This document shows, in pieces, positions 9,213 through 21,400 of a DNA stretch of 64,000 nucleotides. This DNA is from Hsuehochloa calcarea. Taxonomy: Eukaryota; Streptophyta; Magnoliopsida; Poales; Poaceae. Under the pieces are notes generated by a model, which was given only the letters and a program-made list of their open reading frames with translations, ran no database searches and had not been told where the DNA came from. The stretch spans positions 18,638,177-18,702,176 of the forward strand of contig CM070596.1 in the NCBI GenBank assembly GCA_036346395.1, read 5' to 3'. Positions within the stretch are counted from its first letter, which is position 1; every line of letters starts with the position of its first letter. Position numbers and translations under genes: made by a program.

Positions 9213-10354
9213 TCACAGCATGGTGGCGTTGGCTTGATACTGTAATGGGCAGAGCAAGGTATAGAGAATGAGTTAACAGATTGAAAGAAATTTGAAGGAA
9301 AAATACGTACTGGATAGAGATGAACCACGAACTGTATATAATACATGATGAACAGTACACAGAAGTTCATAGCCGGCATCTGGTGCATTAGGTGGACGAC
9401 CGAATGTCATTGTCGAGAGAAACAACAGAGGACAGAAACAACAGAACAGAGGCCAAGGAACCGAACGAGGAAGCCATGCACAGTCTAGTATACATGAACA
9501 GTACAGGTTGATTTGGCTTACGACGCGGCCAGCAGACGGTGGCGATGCGGCAGCGGCGGCGAAGGGGGAAATGGAAAGGAAACGACGAGCCGAACGCGAT
9601 GGTGCGGTCGGATTTTGGAAATACTCACCGAGGAAGCGAGAGACGCAAAGAATACGGTTGGGCTGTCATGGACGGTGGAACTCCGGCGATCTTCGGTTGA
9701 AGGGGCTAGAACCATGACGTAGAGCACGACGACGCGAACCCAACGCCGCAGACGGTTTGGCCGCGGACGTCGGATGGAGGAGAAACTCGCTGGAGAAGAC
9801 TTTTGGGTGCAACTCGGATTCTACAAACTGCGACGAAACTAGATCGATTCGGAGAAAACTAAATCAGGGGATTGGAAGAGGACGTCGAGATGGACGCGTG
9901 AGCGCAGAAGGCTCGCATTTATATGCACCGAGAAGAAAGATATGGAGATTTGAAATTCGAACTGAAAATTGAACCGGAACAGAATTCGGCGGCGCGGCTC
10001 TGGACTTCACGGCTGGAAAATCCCGTGAACAGTGCCATGTAGTTACTGTAGCATACTGGGAGGAGAGAGAACATCAGGAATTTCGAAATTTAAATAAAAG
10101 GCAACAAATCGAGATCAAATAAATAGTAACTAAATTCAGAAAAATCTCCACAAATACTAGAAAATTTCTGGGAAAACAAGGAAGCCAAATAAAATAGATT
10201 TTGATTTAATTGATGTTTAGATTAGTCAAATTAAATATTTTTAATTTAGAAAAATTCCAATTAAGCTTTATTAATTCAAATAAAATTGGTGAAATTTTCC
10301 AAGGACCTAAACTACTCAAAATATTTTTGAAAAGCCAAATTTTGGGATGTTACA
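9213..10354 (-). repeat. Shortened 3' LTR of gypsy F
   Basis: This segment is a direct repeat of about 21741-22868, roughly 95% alike by eye. On the minus strand it begins TGTAACATCCCAAAATTTGG and contains a TATA box (GCATATAAATGCGAG, near 9910-9924). It stops at TCACAGCATGGTGGCG. The remaining ~3.3 kb of the LTR, present at 18436-21740, is missing here. Overlapping ORFs at 9508-9727 are not conserved as protein and are rejected as genes. Confidence 0.82.
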
Positions 10355-10376
10355 AACCTCCCCCCTTAAAAGAATC
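10355..10376 (-). other. Polypurine tract of gypsy F
   Basis: On the minus strand the run TTTTAAGGGGGGAGGTT directly precedes the LTR start TGTAACATCCC. It would prime plus-strand cDNA. Confidence 0.8.
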
Positions 10377-13216
10377 TCATCCCCGAGATTCAGGCTGGCT
10401 ATAGAAAAGGTTATGGAACTCAGCCTTCGGGTTCTCTTCTTGCTTTCCACTGCTTTGACTCTGACGGAACTGCTCTTCCAAACACCTGCGACAGAAACAT
10501 CTTGCTTCTTGCTGAACTTCTTGCTTCAAGGAGAACTTGACAAGTTGACTCTAGGTAGGAAAGGACTTCTAGCAATTTGGTTGCTTCTGACAGTAACTGC
10601 TTGATCGGTGCTCAAAGACACTTCTGGAGCTGAGGAAATTTTGCTGCTAACTGGTGATTCAGGTTAACAAGCTAACTCTTCTTCTGAGATTTGGAATCTT
10701 GAACTGATCGACACACCTCTATTACCTCTGTTGCAACTTCTTAACATAGAACTTCAACAGGTATCCTGATGATAAACATGACCGCGAGGGAGAAAATCTG
10801 CATACACAATATAGCTTTTCTGCTTGAACTAAGCTACTTACAATCCCTTTAGGACTAAAGACATTTGACCTTCTACTTCATGATTAATACAAAATCATCA
10901 TACTTTGTGATCTGATCTGCTTATAGGGAAGCGATGGCTCAAATGATCAACCATTGCGAACTTCAAATGGTGACTACTGCGAACTGGCTTGCATCTGGTA
11001 TTGTAGGGAAACTTTTCACACAATACTTACTTGCTCGACTTGGTATTATGAGTTAAAGCACAAACTTACTCTTTCAGTCTGCCCACTGATTCAGGGTGAT
11101 ACACAATACTGAACTGAACGGACATCCAAGGCTGCATACACACTCTGTTACTAACAGGAGGTACACTGGGATCGTTGGTTGACACTAACTCCTTCTGGCA
11201 TATCGTGCAAACTGACCATCTCTATCGATCTGATACTAGACCAATTCTGGCGAATACCTGATACTAGACCAATTCTGGCGAATACCATCTCTGTCGTATA
11301 CAACTTCGGTCGTATACCACTCTGCTAGACGGCCTCCAAACAAGGTGATATTGACAGATATGAACGGAAATTTCTGTCAAATGCTCAACAATCACTTTTC
11401 AAGAAATTACATATCGATTGGGTCCTGAGAAAACCCATGCTTGAATTCTCAGAGATAGGAGTACTCTGTCTGGCCTTTGATATACTAGTCGACTTTCGAA
11501 TATACCAAACAAATGGTAACACATTCTGTGATATTTTTCCTTATATTATATCATCACAATTCAACTTTGAGATCCTTGTACGCCTTGGTACTTTCAGGGG
11601 AAATGGAATGCTTTCACTCAAATATTGATTTGAGCATCAACTACTTGAGTTTCTTTTCATCAGATACACATATATACTCAGTGATTCGTGGATCATTTGG
11701 TTCGCCTTCGGCGGGTTCTCACGCTTTACCTTACTTCACGTGAGGACTGATTCCCTTGACAAAACTGTCATCTTACTGTCTTGTCAACACTGATTTTCTA
11801 GCATCAATTTAACTTCTGGGGTTCAACAAATAGCCTCTTGCAACTGACTCAAGCTTCGGCTTCTGGGTTTCACAAGTAACTTTAGCTGACTCTTCACTTG
11901 ATCAACAAGTTCTTGCAGTAGCTCTTCTGATTTAAAGCATCTGCCACTGTACTGATCTGAACTGAGAGAACAGACTCCAACCCGATGGTTCTCGATCCAA
12001 TAAAACCATCTTTAATGGTCTATGATAGCAACTCAGAATTATGACAAGGATAATTCACTGCTTGAAACTTCAGCTGTTAGGAAGTGCTGGCAAAACTTCT
12101 TAACACACAAATTCTTGGATGCTCCATGATAAAAGTTATCAAATTTCTTTCAAGTAGCTGGTAGTACGAACACTGGAGTAGTGAGCGATCTTTTCTGAAG
12201 TTCTCACTTACTTAGCTCACTTCTGGCGATCTAGGTGATCTTGTCCCTTTTACAACGATGAGGGCCTTGACTATCTTGAAACGATTGTCTCACTAATCTT
12301 GAATTGACACTGTCTCAAAACGACTGTCTCACTAGTATTCAATTGACACTGTCCTGTTCATGGACGATCCTGGGAAAAACTGCAGTTCTTTCTCATATCT
12401 CAAACAGGCTGATTTTGAGGTTATGGGGATTAGCTTTTGAATAAACTGGAGTTCTCACACATCCTTGTGCTAACAATTTACTTTACAATCAACATTGGTG
12501 CTTGCCAAGTTGACGAATTTGATTTAACACTGCCTTTATCTGAGAAAGTCATCTACTTAACTGTATCATTTCTGGAAACTCATGGAACGACTTTTTGCCA
12601 TATATTATCTCTGATGTAAATCCTCCTGGAATTGGCTGATCCTAGGTACCAAGTCAAAGAAAAAATTGACTTCTGATCTGGATGCATGCTATATAGGTCA
12701 CTTGCAATGACCACTGCATAATCTGGTATCTTTAATCTAGGCTTTCTTGATAACATCATCGTTCAAATGTCTCTTTTTAAACTGCTTCTTTGGACAAACG
12801 GGTCCTACTATTTTACCACTTGCTCTGGGTGTTACAAATCTTGACTGAGGCGACTTTTGACATCATGGCATCTGGAGTGAGTGGCTGGTTCTTCTGAGTA
12901 CACTGATTGATGTTGTGGTCTTCTTTGCGATAACTATAACATAAACATGTCGAACTTTGCGGTTTTTCTGATAGGGCTCTTACAGAACGACTATCCTCCT
13001 TGAGGGTTGAAGCTTGTTACCTTGCATGGCATCTCTTGGCATAGTGGTCTTGCTTACCACACTCAAGACACTCTACTAACGATACTGGCTGGCTTCTATC
13101 TTGAGGCTGGTTACCAAAGTCAATATTCTGCTTTTGTGGTCCTTCTGCTGACATATCTTGCACTGATAATGGTTCGCCTTATTTTGCTAATGCTCTGACG
13201 GGCTCGAAAGTTTTTT
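10377..13216 (-). other. Gypsy F region between gag and 3' LTR, no coding domain seen
   Basis: A complete gypsy element would have protease, RT, RNase H and integrase in this position, needing about 3.5 kb. I looked for DSGA, DYRxLN, FIDDIL, the integrase zinc motif and their codon patterns on the minus strand and found none. ORFs are short on both strands. A 28-bp stretch (CTGATACTAGACCAATTCTGGCGAATAC) is tandemly duplicated near 11230-11285. Either this is a naturally non-coding filler or pol has decayed beyond recognition by eye. Confidence 0.55.
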
Positions 13217-14490
13217 TTACTGACGTTGTATTGCAGAAGTCAACACTGAATACATGGGGCACTGTCTCAGACGATGATCATTGCCTTCACATAAGAAACA
13301 TCTAATCTTACTCTTTGGACATTCTCCAACGGAATGATTTCCTTTGCAACTAGGATAATTGATATTGTGCTCATCGGCGCTACGACCTATTTCTCCACAA
13401 TGGGTATATACATAATCCTCTGACTTATCTGGTTGGCAGCACTTCAATTGACAACAACTAGCTTGGATGTAGGACATCGGAATAGCAAGTTTCTCTTGAT
13501 CACTCTTACTTGATGTTGGATACTGTTGATGAAAAGCTGGGGGAAACTCTGATCGAATGATGGTCAACTTGTCCGGGTGGCGGAGCGAAAGTTTTTCCAC
13601 CGATCTATTGCAACTCCTTCCAATTGATGAGCAGCATAGAAAACTTTCTTGTTATCGTTGAATTGCACAACAATTAACTTCTCTTCTATGGTGTGAATCC
13701 AAGATTCTGCATCCTTGAGCTTGACTGATCCTTCAAAGATAGGCAGTTTGGTCATTATGAACTTCACAAACTTGAACTGAGAGTGTGCCGTTGGGATAGT
13801 AAGAATTTGTGGATCCTTTGAAAAGTTACTACTGTCCGACGGTTGCATCGTTGCTGACATGAGCTGATTCTGGGTGACGGGAGACTGGTCCAAGCTCTTA
13901 TGTTTCACTACTGGCACTGGAGATAGCAGCTGGTTAATTAACGTCTACTCTCGTACTGACACTGGTGATGGAATGACGGCTTGCTTGATTATTCTGATTC
14001 AACAAATTGACTAAGTGACGGTGGTCTGATTCTGCTGAGTCATCAGATTATTCATGTTCTGCATCATCGCATTCATGAGTTGAGTCTGAGCTGCCAAAAT
14101 CTTGTCATGACTGGATCTGCTACTCCTGGTACTGACAACTGTCCATTGGGATTGACAAGATCTGAGCTGACACAGACTGTCTCAAGATTATTGATAAGGT
14201 TGGCTTCACTGGGGTTCTTCATCTGCTGGCTGACCAAGGCTAATAGATGAGAGGAAAAAGCACAAGGTAAGGGAAGACAATCTACTAAGGGAGTAGGCTT
14301 AACCCAAGGAACACACAAATAGCCGTAAAGCTATTAAGAAGCATAAAACTCACAGCCAAACTACACACAGAAGAAGGAAAACAAAAATCTAATCGTCTAA
14401 TCGATTAAACTCTAATTTAACTGGGCGACTTGGCTCAACACATGGAAGGAACCAACACTGATTTATCCTATACGGCTGATCTGAAGAAAA
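13217..14490 (-). pseudogene. gypsy F gag with retrotransposon-gag domain and zinc knuckles
   Basis: The minus-strand frame at 13917-13564 has the Retrotrans_gag core: FVKFIMTKLPIFEGS, DAESWIHTIEEKL, FYAAHQLEGVAIDRWKNF. The frame at 13600-13217 continues with Cys/His motifs, CPKSKIRCFLCEGNDHRLRQC, consistent with zinc knuckles (CFLCEGNDHRLRQC fits CX2CX4HX4C). An upstream piece at 14318-14073 (LVSQQMKNPSEANL and on) precedes them. Gag forms the particle that packages element RNA. The frames are shifted relative to one another and the N-terminal part is separated by solo LTR G; it continues at 17983-18206. Confidence 0.8.
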
Positions 14491-14495
14491 CTCGA

Positions 14496-17400
14496 TGTAA
14501 CATCCCAAAGTTCTGTTACCAAAATAAAATTAATAAAGTTATTATTTTATTTGATTTTGTGAAATTTAAAAGAGATCTATCGCTTTTCTTGAATTTCCTA
14601 AATTCTAAAAGTTAAAAATAAAATTTATTAAGTTTTCTACTATTTAATTGGATTTAAATTGAAAAATAAACTTTTAATTAATTTCTGGAATTTCCTGGTA
14701 TATAAAAAATGTTTTTCCTATATTTCAGAAAATAAATTTAATTACTGTACAAAAATAAATAAAAATTTAATTTTTAATTATTTTTTTTATTAATTCAAAT
14801 AAATAAAGGAATTTCTCTAAATTTTTCTAGAATTTTTTTAACACTGTTTGTTATTTTCTAAAAATCCCTATTGGATTTTTGTATTATGTAGCAATTAAAA
14901 ATGAATTTCTGTTCGCAAGGAAAAGATAAAGTTTTGTTGAAAATATTTTATTTAAGATACAAATACCCTATTGAACTACTCTAAAAAGTTATATAATTTT
15001 TAGACCTATATTACTATTTTTTTAAGATTAATAATAATTTTTAGCAATATAAAAATAATTACTGTATAATAATAAAATTATTATTTTTACTTTTATTATT
15101 TTATTTGCGTTCATAATCTGGTGTTTAATATCTGTGATTTGTTTCGGATTTTTCGGAATTTGTTGGCTATTTTTCCGGAATTAATTAATGCTTTTCGAAT
15201 TTTGAAAAAAGAATATTCCACGGAATATTCCGGCTGCTACTGAGATGCTGCCAAAAATTCAAATTCAAAAATCCATTATAACTCCGTGACAATTCCCGCC
15301 AAATTCTTTCGCTTTGTCTTATAAATTGAACCGTAGCCCTCCTCCTCATTCCCCATATCTCACTCATTTCAGATTCGCGAAAAGCCATAAGAGCTCCTCT
15401 CGCTAGCTCTTCTTCTCCAACTCCCGTGACAACTCCATGAGCCCGATCTCCCATCCGTGCTCCGTTGGCGTCAAATTTTACCAAGTGAGTTCATCTCAAT
15501 ATTTTCTACATTTCTATTCAAACCGAATTTTGATTTACCTATTGTTTCACCTCACCACAAAAGTATCGACGGCTATTCTTCTTCTCCAACTCCGGTGACA
15601 ACTCCATGAGCCCGATCTCATCCATAGCAGAGTCTGCAGCACTAAATTTTACGGTGCGTTCCTATAGAGATTCTATACATTTCTATTCAAGCTAAATTTT
15701 GATATACATCTTGTTTCACGTCGACCACAAAAGCACCGACGATCTTCTTCTCCAACTCCATGAGAACTCCATGAGCCCGATCTCCTCATCCGTTGATCCA
15801 CTGTACCAAAATTTTTGGTGAGTTCCTATTGAGATTATCCATATTTCTATTCAAGTGGAATTTTGATTCACTAACTTTTCACCACCGGCCACATCTTCTT
15901 CCCCAAGTCCCATGAGAACTCCGTCGAGCCCGATCTCTTCATCTGCTTGGTAATTGCGTGAGCCCTTTACCTACATATTCCTTTCAATATTATCTACCTT
16001 TCTATTCAAACGAAATTTTGAATTACGCAATAATTCAAAGATCATTATGTCGTGCCATGTATGCCAAATCATCGCCATGTCACCGCCACATCACCACATA
16101 GTCTACATGGCTGTCACCCAAGTGTCACCTCACTTTATCTCTCCAAATCAATAGCTACGTCATGCCATGTGTATATTTCCTCTTTATCTTTGGAAAATCA
16201 ATCTCTTAAATTCTGAAATTCGGAATTTAATCTTTCATGTGACTTTCAACCTTCCGGAAATTCATTCTTCTTCATACGAACTCCGATTCCATCGATTAAA
16301 ATTCCTATATTCATATAAAGTAGATATCTTCCTTATAGTATTTATTTTATAATTTTTGGATTTTATTTGGATTTTGTTTGAATTTGGCTTATGTACGCGT
16401 ATAGATTTCGACGACTTGAGAGTCGATTCGGCAGTTTGAGAACAACACATAACCAATCAAGGCAAGTTATACCTTTGATCATATTTGATCCCATTATTTC
16501 AAATTATTTAAATTCTTTTTTAAATTATTATTGCATGCTTATTTCTATTCAATGTAATTTAAATACCTGTTTTAAATTTATAGTTATGCCTAAATCCTTT
16601 GTATGGCCAATGTTGATATTTGAATCAAATATTTTGTCACCCTAGATAAAAACCTAGTCGATACGATAGCATGGACTGGGATCATTTGAAAATATTATGT
16701 AAAGACATGCTACACCAAAAATGTTTAGTTTGGGAAATTTTAGCAAAATGATTAACTATTGTTTAAAACCCTATGGCATTGGTTTGTCATGGAAGATTTT
16801 GCAAATGACTTTGAAAAGCAAAAATGAAAAGTTGGTTTGTACTTGGGCGAAATGGATGCTTGGTGGGTGCAGGTTTATGCACGGGCTCAATCTGGGTAGG
16901 ATTGAGGCCCATGGGTTATTTTGAAAGTCGCCCAAGTCAGTTAAGAACCGGTCTTCGAGCCGCATCTTGCTAAGCCACATCGTACTACCACATGTCCTGT
17001 ATGGGCAGGACCTGGCTAAATAATTTGTAACATACCATCGTAGTTGTGTCATTTTGGTGTGTGGGTGTCGGTTAGACAGTATTCCCACATGGCACAAGAG
17101 GGGGCTTGAATCTGGCGGGTGGTTAGCCCAATGGAAGCGAAACCTTAGCGAGGCGGGACTACGGTGGGATGGCGCATTGTAAAGGCCTTGACACGTGCTC
17201 TAGACTGCTTACCTAAGGTAGTGAGCAGTGGAATCGACGGATGCCAAACAAACTAGAGAATTCATATCTTGTGGGTAAAGTTGTACAACCTCTGCAGAGT
17301 GTAAAACTATTCGAATAGCCGTGTCCACGGTCATAGACATGCTGAGCAAAGCCACTCAAAGTTAGACTTTGATTTTGTTTTAAAATGATTTTAGCAAATG

Positions 17401-17977
17401 ATTTGAGGATGGTTAATCCTTGTGGTAAAATTCGGCGGTTAGCCATGTGATAGGAGGGTATCCATCACCATGTTTCATATGGAGGTTATCCTACTATAAA
17501 ACTTGAGAATTTATAAAAATGAATTTTAGTTATTAAATATCTGCTTTGAAACTTAGTAACAAATATTTAAAGAAAACATTGCTTAATGCAAATTCAACCA
17601 ATAAGCCTTCCTTTGATGTATCCATACATGCATTAACTCTGTTATTGGGTGTAACTTGCGAGCACGGTAGTTGTGCTCACCCTTGCTTCATGCAAATAAA
17701 TTTCAGAGGAGAAGGACTTCGGATCTCGACGACTAGGCCGCTACCCCAGTCGATTGCCTGTGGCAGATCAACTGGACTCCACTACTTCTTCGTCTTCCGC
17801 TGTGTTTGTTTAATGTTGGCTTGTAAGCCTTTCTTGTAATCAACTCTGATATTTATTAATAAAGTTGTGCGATTTATGGATGTTACCATATCTGTTTACT
17901 GTGTGAACTAGCTACTGATCATGGGACTAGTTCAGAAATGCACAGAGGATTCTGGGGTGTTACTCCCGGGTCCGACA
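14496..17977 (+). mobile_element. Solo gypsy LTR G (3482 bp) inside gag of F
   Basis: It begins TGTAACATCCCAAAG at 14496 and ends GGGTCCGACA at 17977. CTCGA lies on both sides (14491-14495 and 17978-17982), a perfect 5-bp duplication. No primer site, polypurine tract or coding region accompanies it, so it arose by recombination between two LTRs of a full element. It contains a TATA box (CTTATAAATT near 15318), four tandem copies of a ~165-bp leader unit (15405-16029), and a conserved GTGGGTAAAGTTGTAC block near 17271. A hairpin lies at 17660-17678 and poly(A)-type AATAAA near 17858. The layout resembles the LTR of I. ORFs inside it are not protein-like. Confidence 0.92.
15405..16029 (+). repeat. 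Four tandem ~165-bp leader repeats in solo LTR G
   Basis: Each unit carries CTTCTTCTCCAACTCC..., then CATGAGCCCGATCTC, then a TTTCTATTCAA...ATTTTGAT tail. Copies start near 15408, 15576, 15744 and 15894, a period of about 150-169 bp. Units also hold a GTGAGTTC-like sequence that resembles a splice donor. They lie just downstream of the TATA box, so they would be in the transcribed leader. Confidence 0.85.
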
Positions 17978-17982
17978 CTCGA

Positions 17983-18206
17983 ACTGGTCACCGTCTTCAT
18001 CAAAAGTTGACTGCTTGCGATCCTTGCAGGTGAATCTTTGGAGAGAGACAGGGGCGATGTACAACTTCTTCTTGGTCTTCAATTCTTGTGACGAACTTGT
18101 CTTGAACACTTGGGGAGATATTGATATGCTGTTGTTGGTTGCATTGTCTTCAAAGAGTTGCTCAAAACAGCTCTTGGGCATCCACCAAGATATTTGGCAC
18201 AGATAA
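17983..18206 (-). pseudogene. gypsy F gag N-terminal region beyond solo LTR G
   Basis: The minus-strand frame at 18181-17983 (MPKSCFEQLFEDNATN and on, lysine-rich, ending DEDGDQFECR) is the part of F's gag ORF upstream of the G insertion. I recognise no domain in it. Its place between the primer site and the rest of gag identifies it. It reads into the CTCGA duplication and resumes after G. Confidence 0.55.
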
Positions 18207-18416
18207 CGACAACTATGGAAGTTATGAGGAAAGAAGGTCCAATTTAATACTCAAAATGGCGAGGAAGAATATAGATGAAAAATGAATGGAATGGAAGAGT
18301 ATAGAATTTAGACAAGATGAGAATAGCACATCATTAAGGTTTTTCATTTGTAAAATAAGTTTTGAACATTTCCTAAAACACGACCATTCTACCTAATGTC
18401 ACGACCTACAGTTGAT

Positions 18417-18431
18417 ATGGCTCTGATACCA
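18417..18431 (-). other. Primer-binding site of gypsy F
   Basis: The minus strand reads TGGTATCAGAGCCAT four bases after the LTR end (...GGGTCCCGACA at 18436). It is complementary to the 3' end of initiator tRNA-Met and fixes the orientation of F. Confidence 0.88.
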
Positions 18432-18435
18432 CCTC

Positions 18436-21400
18436 TGTCGGGACCCAAATATGCAAATCTGAACCCTCTATGTATAATGCACTAGTGCAGGATCACGCTA
18501 GTGCACACAGTGGCAACATCGATGAAATATCAATTCCATATACAAAGATGACTAATAAATAGACAAATAACAATAATTATCAGAGTAAAGACCTTAAGGT
18601 CAAAGCTTATAATTAATGTCTCAGAAGACAAATAGCTCAATAAAGCTGCAGTGGAATGTAACGGAATAACATCAGTGAAGCCATCCATATGCCCACAGGC
18701 AATCGACTAGGGTAGCGCGACCTAGTTCTCCATGATCCTTGAAGTAGACCTTATTAACTGACGATTCTTCTACTACTGTTGATTGTTTATAGCAAGTATG
18801 AGTACACACCGTACTCGCAAGTCATACCACAGAATGCAATTTATAGATGATGGCTTATTCCAAATGAATGGCTTCGTGGTTATTTTGCAGAAATACAACA
18901 TTTGCAATTGAATACAAATAATAGATTGAAAACATAATTCAAAACAAATAAACAATAATAATTTATCACTTGATTTCACAAAGACACACAGTCTAAACAA
19001 GTTATTCACACAGCTGCACAAGTTACCTCACACAGCTGACCCTTCCCAATTGTTTTATGAAAATCTACCCCTCGTGTGAAATTCCCGAGCATGTCCATAT
19101 CCGAGGACGCGGCTATTCGAATAGATTGGTTTAACACTCTGCAGAGGTTGTACACTTTACCCACACGATACAATTAGTGTAGCTAGCACTGACCATAACA
19201 AAACCTTTCAGAGATTTCATCTCAAGCAATGACACTCCCGATGTGTTTTCCTGCCGGCCAACTGATACACACAGTGTTTTGTTACGACACACATCGTTGG
19301 ACAGGGATGCAGCGAACCATCCCGCGATGTGACATATCACACCTCCAGCCCATCACACAACTTAAAATACAACCTGAGTTGTCAATGTCAAGACTCCATA
19401 ACTTACTAAGTTAGGCCCAGCCCATACTAGGCATGTGGTCGTACAGTAAGGCCTAGTTCAATAGCGCACAAAGTTAAGTCCTTAATTGACCAAGGCAAGA
19501 CTTCCAGTTTTTCTCAAATCACAAAGTTTATAGCACACAGAATCCACCACTTGCCTCAGTCCAAATCTTTTCTGATGAACCCTAAGGTTTGATTTGTTGG
19601 CCCGATCTTTCGATGAGAACGATAAGTCCGGTAGGCGTCGCTCAACTCTGACGATCCTGGCTATGAACACGCAAGGCTTGAAACCACGCAATCGCTGAAC
19701 TGATCGACAAGTCGTTATCAACCATGCACGAATACCCGGTTGACCTGACCACGAAGGTCGATTCCTGCATACACCGAAGAAGCACGCAAGAACAAGATAA
19801 AGCAATCTGAAATTGCAAATAAAGATTGAAATATTAAAATTGGGATTTCGAAAAGCGGTATTATGGTTGTTCTAGTCGACACAAGCTAATACACAAAGTT
19901 GCAACAAGGCTAACTTTTAACTAAACAAAATCCAAGGAAACTAGAGGGGGTGTGTCCTCCTTAAATAGGGGATGAGGAGCCACAAATCTAAAAAAATAGA
20001 GGGGTGGGACTAAAGGCACGAATTACTGTTCACATGAACAGTAATCACGCCCCCAGGTGGGCCGGCGGCATATGGGCCAATTCCGGTACGATTACAAGGC
20101 CCAAATCGGCCCAAATTAGTGACATAGCACCTTCTTTTGACGATTTCGAAGTCTACAGAAGGAATTTGGAGGTGAGGCTGGATCCGTTGGAAAGATATCG
20201 TCGTTAGCTTTCCAACAAGCCCAAGAACACCCGAATCGGACTCCGTTTGCAAAAGTTATATCTGTTTTAAGTTGGTGCTGTCAGGCTGATTCCGAACTGA
20301 TCTGACCAAAATGTATCCAGCTTGAACTCCTGCTTGGCACATGTAGTAGCACCATGGCATGTACACATAGTACCATGGTATGTAGACGTAGCACCATGGC
20401 ATGTAGACGTAGCTCGATCTAATTGGGTAATATGGCATTGCATTAGCCGAAAGTCCAATTGGAGAAGATGTTGGTGAAGTAAAGGAAGTAGATGATGCAG
20501 TGCAGCAGGTTGAAGCAGTGGTTGTATCCTTAGGGTCGATGTCCTCATCATTTTCATACCCTGTTGATTAAGTGCAACACATTCCATCAGCGAGTAATAG
20601 CACACATCACACACAGTTTTATCACACATTTCCATAATCACTTAGTCAAGTTTATATTTGCAACTCTCATGAAATGATGACTCGTGGCATGGCTAAGCAA
20701 TCTACTCGTATCTAACCAACCCACGTTGGTGCTACGATAATACCAACTAGTAATGAACCAACCTAGGGTGACAAAAGATCATGGCATACAATAGACAAGG
20801 TGGATATAACAAATTGGATTAATAACTATCCCAAAAGCATTTAAATAAATACTTGAAATAGAATACAATACATTGAAACAAAGTAGTTTGAAAGCTGGTT
20901 CAATATGATCAAAGTTATAACTTGCCTTGCTATAGCAATGATGGTCTTGTTTATCTTCAATCTTCTATTTCCTTGATCTTCAACTCCTTTGGACGATTCT
21001 GGCACTTCAACGTCTAACGATAAAGAAAACGCAAAAACAAACTAAATTCAAAAAGACAAATCAAATAAACTCCAAATTGAAATTAAATAGTACTGGAAGA
21101 TAGATATTGAATTTAGATGAATGACATATGGGCCACTGGTCTATGGACCAGGTCCACGGAGATATGCTAGTCCATGGTAGACCAAGCTCATGGAGGAGGG
21201 TTGACTGACCGCGGGACCCGCATGTAAGTGAGAGAAGATACATACATACACATACATACGTACATACATATATATATATATACACACACACATACATACA
21301 TGCATATACATACATACGTACATGCGTATATACATACGCACACGCATATATATACATGCATATATACATACGTACGTACATACCTATACATATATGCATA

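Noticed and set aside
9508..9727. Overlapping ~70-residue ORFs on both strands
   Set aside because: They lie in the LTR of F; the matching copy at 22010-22255 has different frames.
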